Shown here one piece after another: positions 7,057 through 14,161 of a stretch of 14,161 bases of DNA. Under the pieces are notes generated by a model. It did no database searches. It was not told where the DNA came from and was given only the letters and a program-made list of their open reading frames with translations. The stretch comes from Opitutaceae bacterium UBA3033 (lineage in GTDB: Bacteria; Verrucomicrobiota; Verrucomicrobiia; Opitutales; Opitutaceae). Positions within the stretch are counted from its first letter, which is position 1, and every line of letters starts with the position of its first letter. A program made the translations under genes and the position numbers. The stretch lies in the NCBI GenBank assembly GCA_002367815.1, contig DFDG01000044.1:1-14161 (forward strand), read 5' to 3'.

Positions 7057-8283
7057 ATGGAAAAGAAATCCCCGTCTGCATCTGCAGACAAATCCGAAGC
7101 GGTTGCCGCCGAGGCTCAGGAAAACGCCCCAGTGGCGTCCAATCCTGCCTCGGAACGTCCTCCCGTCGATAATCTCATTCATGTCGAGGGTATCCTCGAC
7201 ATCGATAGTCAGCGTGGTGGCAATGGCCAGCTGCTGGACATGGCCACGGGCGGTAAATACCGCCCGACTAACACTTTTGTGCCCAAGGAACTGATTCGTC
7301 GTTTTAAGTTGCGCGACGGCAGTGAAATCGGCGGAACTGCCTATCCAGCCGAAGGGCGATTCCCCAATCCAAAGATGAAATTCGTCGAAACAGTGGACGG
7401 CATTCCGTTGGAAGAACGCCGCAGCAAGTGGGAGTTCACGGCCCTGACCACGGTTTCACCCGAGCAACATTTGAAAGTGGAAATGAAGGATGGTCGAATG
7501 ACCACAAGGGCGGTCGATTTATTTTGCCCCATAGGCAAAGGCACCCGTGGCCTCATTGTTGCCCCGCCACGCACTGGAAAAACCACCCTGCTTCGCGACA
7601 TGGCCTTGGGTGTGCTGGAAAACAATCCCGAATGTCATGTCATGATTTTGCTCGTGGATGAGCGGCCGGAGGAAGTCACCGACTTTCGACGCAGTGTCCC
7701 GGCTGAGATCTGGGCCTCATCCAACGATGAGCAGATTGAGAATCATATCCGAATTGCCGACCAATGCATTGAGCGGGCCAAACGCCTGGTTGAAGTGGGC
7801 CGCGATGTAGTGATATTTGTCGATTCCATCACCCGACTTGCCCGGGCTCACAATACATTGCGCAATTCCGGCCGCACTGGATCGGGCGGTCTTGATGTTC
7901 GCGCACTCGAAAAACCCCGTCAGCTCTTCGCGTCAGCCCGCAAAACCGAGGAAGCTGGCAGTTTGACCATTATCGCCTCCGTGTTGGTTGAAACCGGCAG
8001 CCGGATGGATGATGTCATCTTCCAAGAATTCAAAGGCACCGGTAATATGGAGCTCGTGCTCGACCGTAAGTGCGCCGAGATGCGTTTGTGGCCCGCAATA
8101 AACGTGGCCGCCTCAGGCACGCGTCGAGAGGAATTGTTGATCGACGAGAAAAAGCTCGAAGCCATCCACTTCTTTCGCCGTGCACTCGTGCAACAAAGGG
8201 TTGAAGAAGCCACCGAGACCATGATCGCCCGCCTCTCGAAAGCCAAAACCAACGCGGATTTCCTAAAACTTATTACTCAATAA
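7057..8283 (+). CDS. rho: Transcription termination factor Rho (divergent RNA-binding domain)
   Basis: The protein has 408 residues. Rho is a hexameric RNA-dependent ATPase that terminates transcription. The ATPase core is intact: Walker A APPRTGKT (169-176, usually PPKAGKT), LVDERPEEVTDFRR (199-212), Walker B VVIFVDS (251-257), Q-loop region with GGLD and ALEKPRQLF, R-loop FKGTGNMEL (325-333), and SGTRREELL (353-361) with the arginine finger. The N-terminus is odd. Residues 1-38 are low-complexity Ala/Ser/Glu/Pro with no Rho_N helical bundle. The cold-shock-like domain starts near 42, and where E. coli has GFGFLR this protein has GNGQLL, so both primary-site phenylalanines are replaced. The downstream IRRFKLRDGSEI is conserved. 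The ATG at 7057 has no Shine-Dalgarno sequence. Rho identity is certain; altered RNA choice is inference. Confidence 0.96.
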   Translation: MEKKSPSASADKSEAVAAEAQENAPVASNPASERPPVDNLIHVEGILDIDSQRGGNGQLLDMATGGKYRPTNTFVPKELIRRFKLRDGSEIGGTAYPAEGRFPNPKMKFVETVDGIPLEERRSKWEFTALTTVSPEQHLKVEMKDGRMTTRAVDLFCPIGKGTRGLIVAPPRTGKTTLLRDMALGVLENNPECHVMILLVDERPEEVTDFRRSVPAEIWASSNDEQIENHIRIADQCIERAKRLVEVGRDVVIFVDSITRLARAHNTLRNSGRTGSGGLDVRALEKPRQLFASARKTEEAGSLTIIASVLVETGSRMDDVIFQEFKGTGNMELVLDRKCAEMRLWPAINVAASGTRREELLIDEKKLEAIHFFRRALVQQRVEEATETMIARLSKAKTNADFLKLITQ

Positions 8284-8368
8284 CTTCGTCCTTGCCGCTC
8301 ATACGGCGAACACCGCACACTTTTCCTTCACCCGCGGAAACCTCCGCAACCAGTCAAACCACTTACGA

Positions 8369-10129
8369 ATGCATAGTTTCTCCGAGCAGTGTCTCGATAT
8401 GGCCAGGTCCATGTTGAGCCACAATATTGAATCCATCCAGCCCAACGGCACTGTCCAACCAGTTGCAGGAGAGCAATCTCGCCCTGACGAGCCCGGCCAT
8501 ATCGCATTTGCACTGGGTGAATTTTACCGAACCACCGGAGAAAGCACGATCGACGGCCACGATATCATCGATCTGGCCGCCCGCTGCATCACGGCCCAAA
8601 TGTTCACCGAACCAGCCGCCGAGAACGGTCTCGCCTATGCGGCATTGGGCCTGCTCGCGTTCGGACCTTCCAAAGATCGCAATCCTGTTTGGGAGCGCTT
8701 GGTGGACGAAACCAAGGAACGTATCGAGAAACAGCTTCTCCACCGCAGCGATTACGACAATCACTGGCAGTCATTCAATATCGCGAAAGCAGTCGCACGT
8801 TACAGTTTGGGTCTTTCCAAAAAAGATGAGACCTCACGTTTGATTGAACGCATGGTTGAGCGCATCAACCAAACCAGTTCCACGGGTTTCTTTGATGATG
8901 CCAGCACTGGAATTGGCGGTAATTTCAATCTCTACGGATTGATGTCATTTGTTTTTGTCCGCTCGGCCTTACAATTGCATGCCAACAGCGGAGTGAGAGA
9001 TCGCAAACTCCCGACCCTGCGCACCTACGCGGAAAAATATATCAAGATGATGCCCGACCTCGTGCGGGCTGATGGTCTTGGTTGGGCCTTTGGCCGAGCG
9101 GCTGGTGCCTACGGTCAAATGCACTGCGTCAGTTTGATTCTCCAGGGTCTGCGTGATGGTTGGATTCCCGATGAGCAGAAGGCCAAATATTTCGATATTC
9201 TGCGGCGGCTGTTCCTCTTCTTTTACGAGACCTATCTTGACCAAGAGCACGGTTTCCTCGACTTGCGTGATGACGAACGCACCGCTTACGACCATCACAC
9301 CACTCGCATGGCCAATTTCGACGCGGCCCGCTACCTTTGCCAATGGTCAAGATTGGCCAAGACCGTGCACATGCCGGCTGGTCCCGCCAAACTTGAACCT
9401 CCACGCACCAGTGGACGTTTTGTTATCTTCGACAAAAGTAGCCGCAAAGAACAAGGCGTCTTCCTCTATCGGGATGGCACCAGTGGATTGCATGTCCAGA
9501 TTCCACTCATCAGTTGCGGTGGCCAACTCACCAGTGATGCTCTGACTTTTCCGCACTGCCCGGGTGTCTTCGATTGGCCAAATAATGTTTACCTGCCAAT
9601 GATGATGCCGGAGCTGACATTTGGTGAACATGTTATGATCCCCTCATTTTACGGGAAAAACTGCGTCACCGGATTAGGTCTGAGGAATAGTTTTTACTTC
9701 CGCTATGAACAGCCCGAGTTGATCACCAAAGATGAAGAAATCATCAAAGGTCTCGGCAGCGTTAAAGTTCAGTGGAACTTCACCGGCGATCAAATCAGTT
9801 GCGAATTTGTCTACACCGTAAAACAACAGATCACACTTGATAAATTTCGCTACGTGCTGGCGATTGCGGCACCTCACTCGCAATACCGCGTCGGGGGTTC
9901 GCTTGCCCTCGGTCCCGAAGGTCATCGCTGCACCGTGCCGAAAGATGATTTCCAAGCGGCTTGGGCAGAAACCGAGGTGGTCACCAACGATCCGGCTTAT
10001 CGGACAAATTTTGGAAAAATACATTATATCCAAAGCTTGGTACGCGATCATCCACTCATCATGCGTCCGGGACACACTTACCGTTTGACGGTAAATTTTG
10101 ATCCCGACGTCACTAAAATCGAAAGCTGA
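8369..10129 (+). CDS. Unrecognised 586-residue protein: helical-toroid-like N-terminus plus beta-rich C-terminus
   Basis: I do not recognise a named gene. The protein starts MHSFSEQ with no signal peptide or membrane segment, so it is probably cytoplasmic. Residues 1-335 are helical with a repeat-like rhythm of aromatic/Gly turns: PGHIAFALGEFYR (42-54), NHWQSFNIAKAVARY (131-145), GFFDDA (173-178), FNLYGLMSFVFV (186-197), LGWAFGRAAGAYGQMH (237-252) and FLDLRDDE (296-303). Such a pattern is typical of (alpha/alpha)6 barrels seen in heparinase-like lyases and DUF2264-type proteins. Residues from about 350 to 586 are beta-rich, suggesting a sandwich domain like those following such barrels. A carbohydrate-active role is therefore possible, but no catalytic set can be named. 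It lies 85 bp after rho and ends before a strong terminator. An alternative ATG at 8400 would lose ten residues. Confidence 0.85.
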   Translation: MHSFSEQCLDMARSMLSHNIESIQPNGTVQPVAGEQSRPDEPGHIAFALGEFYRTTGESTIDGHDIIDLAARCITAQMFTEPAAENGLAYAALGLLAFGPSKDRNPVWERLVDETKERIEKQLLHRSDYDNHWQSFNIAKAVARYSLGLSKKDETSRLIERMVERINQTSSTGFFDDASTGIGGNFNLYGLMSFVFVRSALQLHANSGVRDRKLPTLRTYAEKYIKMMPDLVRADGLGWAFGRAAGAYGQMHCVSLILQGLRDGWIPDEQKAKYFDILRRLFLFFYETYLDQEHGFLDLRDDERTAYDHHTTRMANFDAARYLCQWSRLAKTVHMPAGPAKLEPPRTSGRFVIFDKSSRKEQGVFLYRDGTSGLHVQIPLISCGGQLTSDALTFPHCPGVFDWPNNVYLPMMMPELTFGEHVMIPSFYGKNCVTGLGLRNSFYFRYEQPELITKDEEIIKGLGSVKVQWNFTGDQISCEFVYTVKQQITLDKFRYVLAIAAPHSQYRVGGSLALGPEGHRCTVPKDDFQAAWAETEVVTNDPAYRTNFGKIHYIQSLVRDHPLIMRPGHTYRLTVNFDPDVTKIES

Positions 10130-10156
10130 GCAATTTAATCACTCAGTTTCTACTTT

Positions 10157-10196
10157 AAGCGCCGTCCGGATCAGGTCCTGCCGGCGCTTTTCTTTT
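10157..10196 (+). terminator. Intrinsic terminator after the 586-residue gene
   Basis: A perfect 8-bp stem, AAGCGCCG (10157-10164) with CGGCGCTT (10182-10189), carries an inner GGA/TCC pairing. It is followed by a T-rich tract (TTTTCTTTT). It lies 27 bp past the stop of the preceding gene and 17 bp before the hisF ATG, so the hisF promoter must overlap it or hisF depends on read-through. Confidence 0.85.
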
Positions 10197-10213
10197 CTCT
10201 CCATTCACAAAAC

Positions 10214-10990
10214 ATGCTCACCCGTCGCATCATTCCCTGTTTCGACGTTCACCATGGGAAAGTTACCCGTGGGGTGCAATTTGGCAAAGCCGAAGCCGGA
10301 GAACTAAACAATGTGGGCGACCCGGTTGAAATGGCCAAGGCCTACGATGCCCAAGGGGCCGACGAACTCGTGTTTCTGGACATCACCGCATCAAGTGAAA
10401 ATCGAAGTATCATGCATGATGTGGTTCATGCGACCGCGGAACAATGTTTCATGCCACTGACCGTCGGTGGTGGACTGCGTTCAATTGCAGATATTCATGC
10501 CATGCTTCGAGCGGGTGCCGACAAGGTCTCACTCAACACCGCCGCGATTCTAAATCCTGAATTCGTGCGAGAAGCCGCGCGCAAATTTGGCAATCAATGC
10601 ATCGTTGTCGCGATTGATGCCAAGCGTGAAGCCGATGGTAAATCCTGGCGGGTTTATACCCACGGAGGTCGTAATCCCACGGAGTTAAACGCAGTGGAAT
10701 GGGCCAAGCAAGTTGTGAGCCTAGGTGCGGGGGAAATCCTGCTCACGAGCATGGATCGTGATGGCACCAAGGCAGGCTTTGACATCGAGCTGACTCGCGC
10801 GGTGAGTGACGCCGTTGAAGTTCCTGTAATCGCATCCGGGGGAGCTGGTTCACTGGAGGATATTGAGGCCGTCTTTAAAAATGGAAACGCCAGTGCGGTT
10901 ATTGTAGCCAGTCTTTTTCACTACCGCACCTACACTATCGCTGAGACCAAGGAATTCCTAAACCACCGAGGTCTGCCCATTCGGCTTTAA
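10214..10990 (+). CDS. hisF: Imidazole glycerol phosphate synthase cyclase subunit HisF
   Basis: The protein has 258 residues. HisF is the (beta/alpha)8-barrel subunit that, with ammonia from HisH, closes the imidazole ring and releases AICAR in histidine synthesis. The start MLTRRIIPCFD carries catalytic Asp11, and VVAIDAKR carries catalytic Asp135. The phosphate-binding segments LTVGGGLRS (82-90), VSLNTAA and VIASGGAGSLED (205-216) are present, as is ADELVFLDITAS (49-60). Loop 1, between GVQF (residue 20) and GDP (35-37), is about five residues longer than in the common HisF sequences I know (GKAEAGELNNV here). No hisH, hisA or other his genes are in the window, so the pathway appears dispersed. 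The start directly follows a terminator, with no Shine-Dalgarno sequence. Confidence 0.96.
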   Translation: MLTRRIIPCFDVHHGKVTRGVQFGKAEAGELNNVGDPVEMAKAYDAQGADELVFLDITASSENRSIMHDVVHATAEQCFMPLTVGGGLRSIADIHAMLRAGADKVSLNTAAILNPEFVREAARKFGNQCIVVAIDAKREADGKSWRVYTHGGRNPTELNAVEWAKQVVSLGAGEILLTSMDRDGTKAGFDIELTRAVSDAVEVPVIASGGAGSLEDIEAVFKNGNASAVIVASLFHYRTYTIAETKEFLNHRGLPIRL

Positions 10991-11118
10991 GCAATCATAC
11001 TGTCCTGACATAGGGAGATGCTTTCTTGAAAGCTGCGAGTCGTTCCAAACCGCAAGCTGCAGAATAGGTCACCCTTGAAAAGGCTGCGACCCACCGATTT
11101 CATCTCTGTGCCTGAACT

Positions 11119-11541
11119 CTAGGATGAATTCTGAACCGGACTAATCTGGGAGTTAGCATATTGCATAACATCACCCATGGTCCTCAAGGTGCGCAGTTTT
11201 TCATCCGGCAGTAATATCTGCAGCACATCTTCCAGCGTCATGGAAATTTCTATCATACTTAGAGAGTCGAGGGCCAAATCCTCAGACAATCTGAGGAACT
11301 CCAAAGGTTGGGCCAATAACCCGCGCTTTTCGTGATCCACATAACGTGTTATCACCCCGAGAATTATCGTAGGCACCTCTTGGGTTGCGTGAGTTATGCG
11401 ATAGCGTTTGGCCGCCTCCAATGTCCCGACCGGGCAACGACGAAGAAGCCTCATTAGGGTCCAGTCATCATCCTTCGCGTTGGCGGGAATAATGACGTCG
11501 GACAGTATGGTTGATGAAGCGATGGAAACTGAATCACTCAT
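11119..11541 (-). CDS. Acyl carrier protein with an N-terminal extension
   Basis: The protein has 140 residues, nearly twice a normal ACP. The C-terminal part (about 55-130) is a carrier domain: VPTIILGVITRYV (helix 1), LRLSEDLALDSLSMIEI with Ser93 in the DSL phosphopantetheine site at the start of helix 2, EDVLQILLPDE, and LRTLRTMGDVMQYA (helices 3 and 4). Residues 1-54 form an extension ending WTLMRLLRRCPVGTLEAAKRYR. From memory this resembles a long ACP type found in Verrucomicrobia (inference). Unlike housekeeping AcpP it is not beside fabF, fabD or fabG. It lies 94 bp downstream of an unrelated-looking 187-residue gene on the same strand and converges with hisF. It may serve a lipid or secondary pathway whose enzymes are elsewhere. 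A weak AAGGG lies 10 bp before the ATG. Confidence 0.88.
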   Translation of the reverse strand: MSDSVSIASSTILSDVIIPANAKDDDWTLMRLLRRCPVGTLEAAKRYRITHATQEVPTIILGVITRYVDHEKRGLLAQPLEFLRLSEDLALDSLSMIEISMTLEDVLQILLPDEKLRTLRTMGDVMQYANSQISPVQNSS

Positions 11542-11561
11542 GAGTTGATACCCTTATAGAC

Positions 11562-11589
11562 CATATACTGTGCCAAACCCGCCATTCAA
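11562..11589 (-). promoter_or_regulatory. Possible promoter of the acyl carrier protein gene
   Basis: On the minus strand TTGAAT (11589-11584) lies 16 bp before TATATG (11567-11562), about 20 bp before the ATG at 11541. The surrounding gap (11542-11635) is clearly more AT-rich than its neighbours. The match is imperfect and the implied leader is only about 14 bases, so this is tentative. It would allow the carrier protein to be expressed apart from the upstream gene. Confidence 0.3.
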
Positions 11590-11635
11590 TCCACGAGTTA
11601 TATATTGGATAATATTTTGCTGCATGTTTGACATA

Positions 11636-12199
11636 TCAAATGGAGACTGGTTCCACCGTGGAATCTGTCTCCATGCCTTCAGCTGCTACCTTAACATTAT
11701 GGTCGGGAGAACCTACGAGCACGCTCAATTGCTCCTGCACCGCCAGGAAAAACTCCGGGCTCAATTCACCCACTGGCACTTCGTAGACTTGCTTGGTTTT
11801 GGCGTGTTCATAGATATTCATTGAACCCTCGGCATTGCGTCCTTTCGGCTTAAGCAATCGTTTGCGCTCAAGCAAAAGCGCCAGAAATTGAATCAATCGG
11901 ACATTTTCTGCTGTAGGCTCGTTGCTTGGGTCGGCTAATGCGACAAACAGGTTCTCGGCAGTAAGTTTTAATGCGCGGTCCGGATTTTCTACCATTTCCT
12001 TGGGTTTATATGGATGCATCCAACTACAAACCGCTGCTCCTTCAGGGGCAAAATCACTCAAATTATTCTCCAAAACGTCATATCGGGCAATTTCCAATGT
12101 AACCGAACGAATTAAATGACTAACCACCCGGTCTCCTTCCACGAAAGGATCCCCGGTAACAAAACATGTCGGAGCCAAAGGTTGCAGGTTCATTTCCAT
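11636..12199 (-). CDS. Conserved-looking hypothetical protein with CxxTG and CSW motifs
   Basis: The protein has 187 residues and no confident family name. It has no signal peptide or membrane helix, so it is probably cytoplasmic. Near the N-terminus CFVTGDPFVEGD (12-23) has the shape of a short Cys-x-x-Thr-Gly turn, and a second cysteine occurs in AAVCSWMHPYKP (55-66). From memory a C-x-x-T-G ... C-x-W layout is seen in uncharacterised proteins of Planctomycetes and Verrucomicrobia, but I cannot verify this. The middle is helical (RALKLTAENLFVALAD; VRLIQFLALLLERKRLL), followed by YEHAKTKQVYEVPVGEL and an acidic tail. Two cysteines alone are too few for a classical zinc finger. The start may be at 12199 or at the Met two codons later; neither has a strong ribosome site. 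It diverges from the phosphatase gene over 54 bp. Confidence 0.75.
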   Translation of the reverse strand: MEMNLQPLAPTCFVTGDPFVEGDRVVSHLIRSVTLEIARYDVLENNLSDFAPEGAAVCSWMHPYKPKEMVENPDRALKLTAENLFVALADPSNEPTAENVRLIQFLALLLERKRLLKPKGRNAEGSMNIYEHAKTKQVYEVPVGELSPEFFLAVQEQLSVLVGSPDHNVKVAAEGMETDSTVEPVSI

Positions 12200-12253
12200 C
12201 GTCTTTCTTGTTTACTTCGCCCCGAGTGGGACGCTAGCAAATTCCCACAATTA

Positions 12254-12913
12254 ATGAACGGCCGCATCATCGCCATTGGCGACATTCATGGATGTCACCA
12301 AGAATTCATCGAACTTCTACAACTCATTAAGTTGACCGATGAAGATCGTCTCATCCTGCTTGGTGATCTGGTCAACCGCGGACCCGACAGCCGGAAAGTC
12401 GTCCAATTGGCGCGGGAAAGAAAAGCAATTTCTCTGTTGGGTAACCACGAGCGACGCTTGCTGGCGGCCAAACATAATCCAGAGCAAATCAAGGTTCGTG
12501 ATTCAGAACGTGGAACATTTGAGTCACTACAATCAGAAGATTGGCAATATTTGGAGAGCATGTCTCTCACGCATGAAATCGAAGAGCTTAACACCGTGTT
12601 CGTGCACGGGGGATTTCTGCCCAGTCAGCCCTGGCAGGAACAAACCGCGGACATCGTTACTGAGATCCAGGTAATAGATCGTGAGGGGAAACCTCGCAAA
12701 CGTCGTGAAGATCCCGAGGCCCTGCCATGGGCCAATCATTGGACCGGCCCTCCTTATGTGGTTTATGGGCATACTCCGCGCGAGGAAGTCTACAAATTAA
12801 AATGGTCAATTTGCCTCGATACTGCCTGCGCAATGGGTGGGCTATTAACGGCCTTTATCCTACCCGAGAGACGGATTGTGCAGGTAAAAGCCAAGAAACG
12901 CTATTACCCATAG
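12254..12913 (+). CDS. PPP-family metallophosphatase (Ser/Thr phosphatase or ApaH-like)
   Basis: The protein has 219 residues. All metal-binding motifs of the calcineurin-like PPP family are present in order: GDIHG (9-13), GDLVNRGPDS (37-46), GNHE (63-66), VHGG (117-120) and YGHTP (171-175). It should be a two-metal phosphoesterase. The second motif has Asn where protein phosphatases have Asp (GDxVDRG), and ApaH has Ala in GDLVARG. The C-terminal ICLDTACAMGGLLTA resembles bacterial PPP phosphatases, so either a phosphoprotein or a dinucleoside polyphosphate could be the substrate. The start is the ATG at 12254, which puts the first strand (RIIAIGD) at the usual place; the longer frame back to 12116 has no family support and would cover the divergent promoter region. 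It is followed by 195 bp without a gene, then the exoribonuclease gene on the same strand. Confidence 0.88.
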   Translation: MNGRIIAIGDIHGCHQEFIELLQLIKLTDEDRLILLGDLVNRGPDSRKVVQLARERKAISLLGNHERRLLAAKHNPEQIKVRDSERGTFESLQSEDWQYLESMSLTHEIEELNTVFVHGGFLPSQPWQEQTADIVTEIQVIDREGKPRKRREDPEALPWANHWTGPPYVVYGHTPREEVYKLKWSICLDTACAMGGLLTAFILPERRIVQVKAKKRYYP

Positions 12914-13108
12914 AAGTGGAACGTCCACAATGTGATTACGGGCATACCCAAATTTGCAATGACACGGCGGCGAGTTAACCACTCCGACATATATCGCCTA
13001 CACTTGCGCAACGCAGAATACAATTACTAGAATCCGAATAGATTTTCACCACCCCTTGTTTCCAGAACATTTTTGCTCCAGGAAATAATTCCCAAACTCC
13101 AAAAAATC

Positions 13109-14101
13109 ATGCCTGATTCACCCATCCTGTCGGTTCCGGAGTTAAAGAAATATTCCGAATCCGATCACGGCCGCACATTTATCAGCTTACTGGTCGTCAA
13201 ACGGCTGACCGCGAAGTCTGCCTCCAATGGCAATTCCTTTCTCAGTGTCGAATTAGGCGATCGGGGGGGCTCATTCTCGTGCACCATATTTGGGGACAGT
13301 CCTGCCTTTGAGTTACTGAAATCAGCCGGCGAAGGCGGGGTTGTGCGTTATGAAGGCAAGGTTGAGTTCTATCAGGATCGATTCTCTCCCCGCACCCTTC
13401 GCGTGGCCGTCATTAACGAGGATGAACTCGCCGCCATGCCTGATGCTATTAATAATTTGGTCGAAATCGCGCCGGAGAACGCCGAAAGTCTTTGGACAGA
13501 ATTCAATGCATTCATTGACGGCATCAAGCATGATGAGCTGCGCATGACCGTCCGCGCAGTTTTCGAGGAGATTGGTGAAACATTTCGCTGGTCACCCGCG
13601 GCCGTAGCCATGCATCACGCCTACCGACATGGCTTACTGGAGCACACTGTGCATATGGCCCGGGCAGCCCATGCATTGTTGCCTCTCTACAGGGAAGTTG
13701 ATGCCGATCTGGCCATGGCTGGTATTCTGGTGCACGACACCGGTAAGACCATTGAATACGAGGGCAGCCTCGCCAGCAAACGCAGCCGCAAAGGCATCCT
13801 GCAGGGGCACGTAGTCCTGGGATATCAACTTGTGCGCAAGGCCGGTCTCAAAGCCAAACTCGACCACGACCGCTTGGAAAGACTCGAACACATTGTGCTG
13901 AGTCATCAAGGAGAACCTGCTTGGGGTGCGGCGATTTATGCGGCAACCCCGGAAGCGGTATTTGTATCCATGATCGACAACCTTGATGCTAAGATGGGTA
14001 TGGTCCAACGCCTGCTCCGCCAAGCGGACGGAACCGACGATTTTTCCGAGCGGCACTTCGGGCTTAATGCCCAATTGTTGCTGCCCAAGCCCGGTCCGTA
14101 A
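13109..14101 (+). CDS. YhaM-like 3'-5' exoribonuclease (OB fold plus HD domain)
   Basis: The protein has 330 residues. It has the two-domain layout of the YhaM/CBF1 nucleases. First is an N-terminal OB-fold nucleic-acid-binding domain (about 22-105: FISLLVVKRLTAKSASNGNS, FLSVELGDRGG, VVRYEGKVEFYQDRFSPR). Next is an HD phosphohydrolase domain (about 165-300): HHAYRHGLLEHTVHM (169-183), GILVHDTGKT (205-214) with the His-Asp pair at 209-210, GHVVLGYQLV, HIVLSHQGEP (261-270) and MIDNLDAKM (288-296). All expected metal ligands appear present. Known YhaM degrades RNA or single-stranded DNA from the 3' end and takes part in mRNA turnover in Firmicutes. The start is the ATG at 13109; a TTG at 13073 would add 12 residues. 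The A-rich leader has no Shine-Dalgarno sequence. The stop at 14099-14101 leaves 60 unassigned bases to the window edge. Confidence 0.9.
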   Translation: MPDSPILSVPELKKYSESDHGRTFISLLVVKRLTAKSASNGNSFLSVELGDRGGSFSCTIFGDSPAFELLKSAGEGGVVRYEGKVEFYQDRFSPRTLRVAVINEDELAAMPDAINNLVEIAPENAESLWTEFNAFIDGIKHDELRMTVRAVFEEIGETFRWSPAAVAMHHAYRHGLLEHTVHMARAAHALLPLYREVDADLAMAGILVHDTGKTIEYEGSLASKRSRKGILQGHVVLGYQLVRKAGLKAKLDHDRLERLEHIVLSHQGEPAWGAAIYAATPEAVFVSMIDNLDAKMGMVQRLLRQADGTDDFSERHFGLNAQLLLPKPGP

Positions 14102-14161
14102 CCGCGACAGCTCCTCCAGCCAACCAGGCGCCCCAGTCCGCCCTCCCACTTTCCATGCCGC

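Noticed and set aside
8332..8345. Small GCGGA/TCCGC hairpin after rho as a terminator
   Set aside because: The stem is only five base pairs and no T-run follows; the next gene may be co-transcribed with rho.
11020..11033. GCTTT-CTTG-AAAGC hairpin after hisF
   Set aside because: The stem is short and not followed by Ts on the hisF strand; the 128-bp convergent gap otherwise shows nothing clear.
12116..12253. Upstream extension of the phosphatase frame
   Set aside because: It would overlap the divergent gene and add 46 residues before the conserved first strand and GDIHG motif.
12916..12928. GTGGA-ACG-TCCAC hairpin after the phosphatase stop
   Set aside because: A five-base stem with no T-tract is expected by chance and does not support a terminator call.
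13634..14149. 171-codon open frame on the minus strand
   Set aside because: It is antisense to the HD domain of the exoribonuclease, whose motifs are intact, and has no recognisable domain of its own.

Overview
The window looks like chromosomal core DNA of a Verrucomicrobiota bacterium, probably of the Opitutae type. This is inferred from a family of short pseudopilins resembling the Verrucomicrobia-specific 'Verru_Chthon cassette' proteins, an acyl carrier protein with a long N-terminal extension, and an unusual Rho factor. No 16S rRNA or other decisive marker is present. I see no insertion sequence, phage gene, CRISPR array or integrase. Base composition is fairly even, except for an AT-rich gap near 11545-11640.

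Layout. 1-147 is the tail of a TPR-like protein, followed by a CAT-anticodon tRNA (209-283). Six tightly packed minus-strand genes (4894 down to 293) encode pseudopilins: two GspG-like proteins, then GspH-, GspI-, GspJ- and GspK-like proteins. Three junctions are 4-bp ATGA overlaps, one is a 14-bp overlap and one a 2-bp gap. Together they could build a type II secretion-like pseudopilus with an I-J-K tip. The ATPase, inner-membrane platform, secretin and prepilin peptidase are not in the window. Upstream of this set, also on the minus strand, is acetyl-CoA synthetase (acs, 5002-6951), separated from it by a GC-rich hairpin.

From 7057 the plus strand carries rho, an unrecognised 586-residue protein ending at an intrinsic terminator, and hisF. 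Convergent with hisF is a minus-strand pair: a conserved-looking 187-residue protein of unknown function and a 140-residue acyl carrier protein. Divergent from that pair is a PPP-type metallophosphatase (12254-12913), followed by a YhaM-like OB-fold/HD-domain 3'-5' exoribonuclease (13109-14101). The last 60 bases hold nothing I can call.

The most notable points are: the compact pseudopilin operon, including an EF-hand-like calcium loop in the second pilin and a short GspK/cassette-A-like protein; a Rho lacking the Rho_N domain and the aromatic residues of the primary RNA site; a HisF with a longer active-site loop 1; and the near absence of Shine-Dalgarno sequences before all the genes. I found no clearly novel defence or mobile system.
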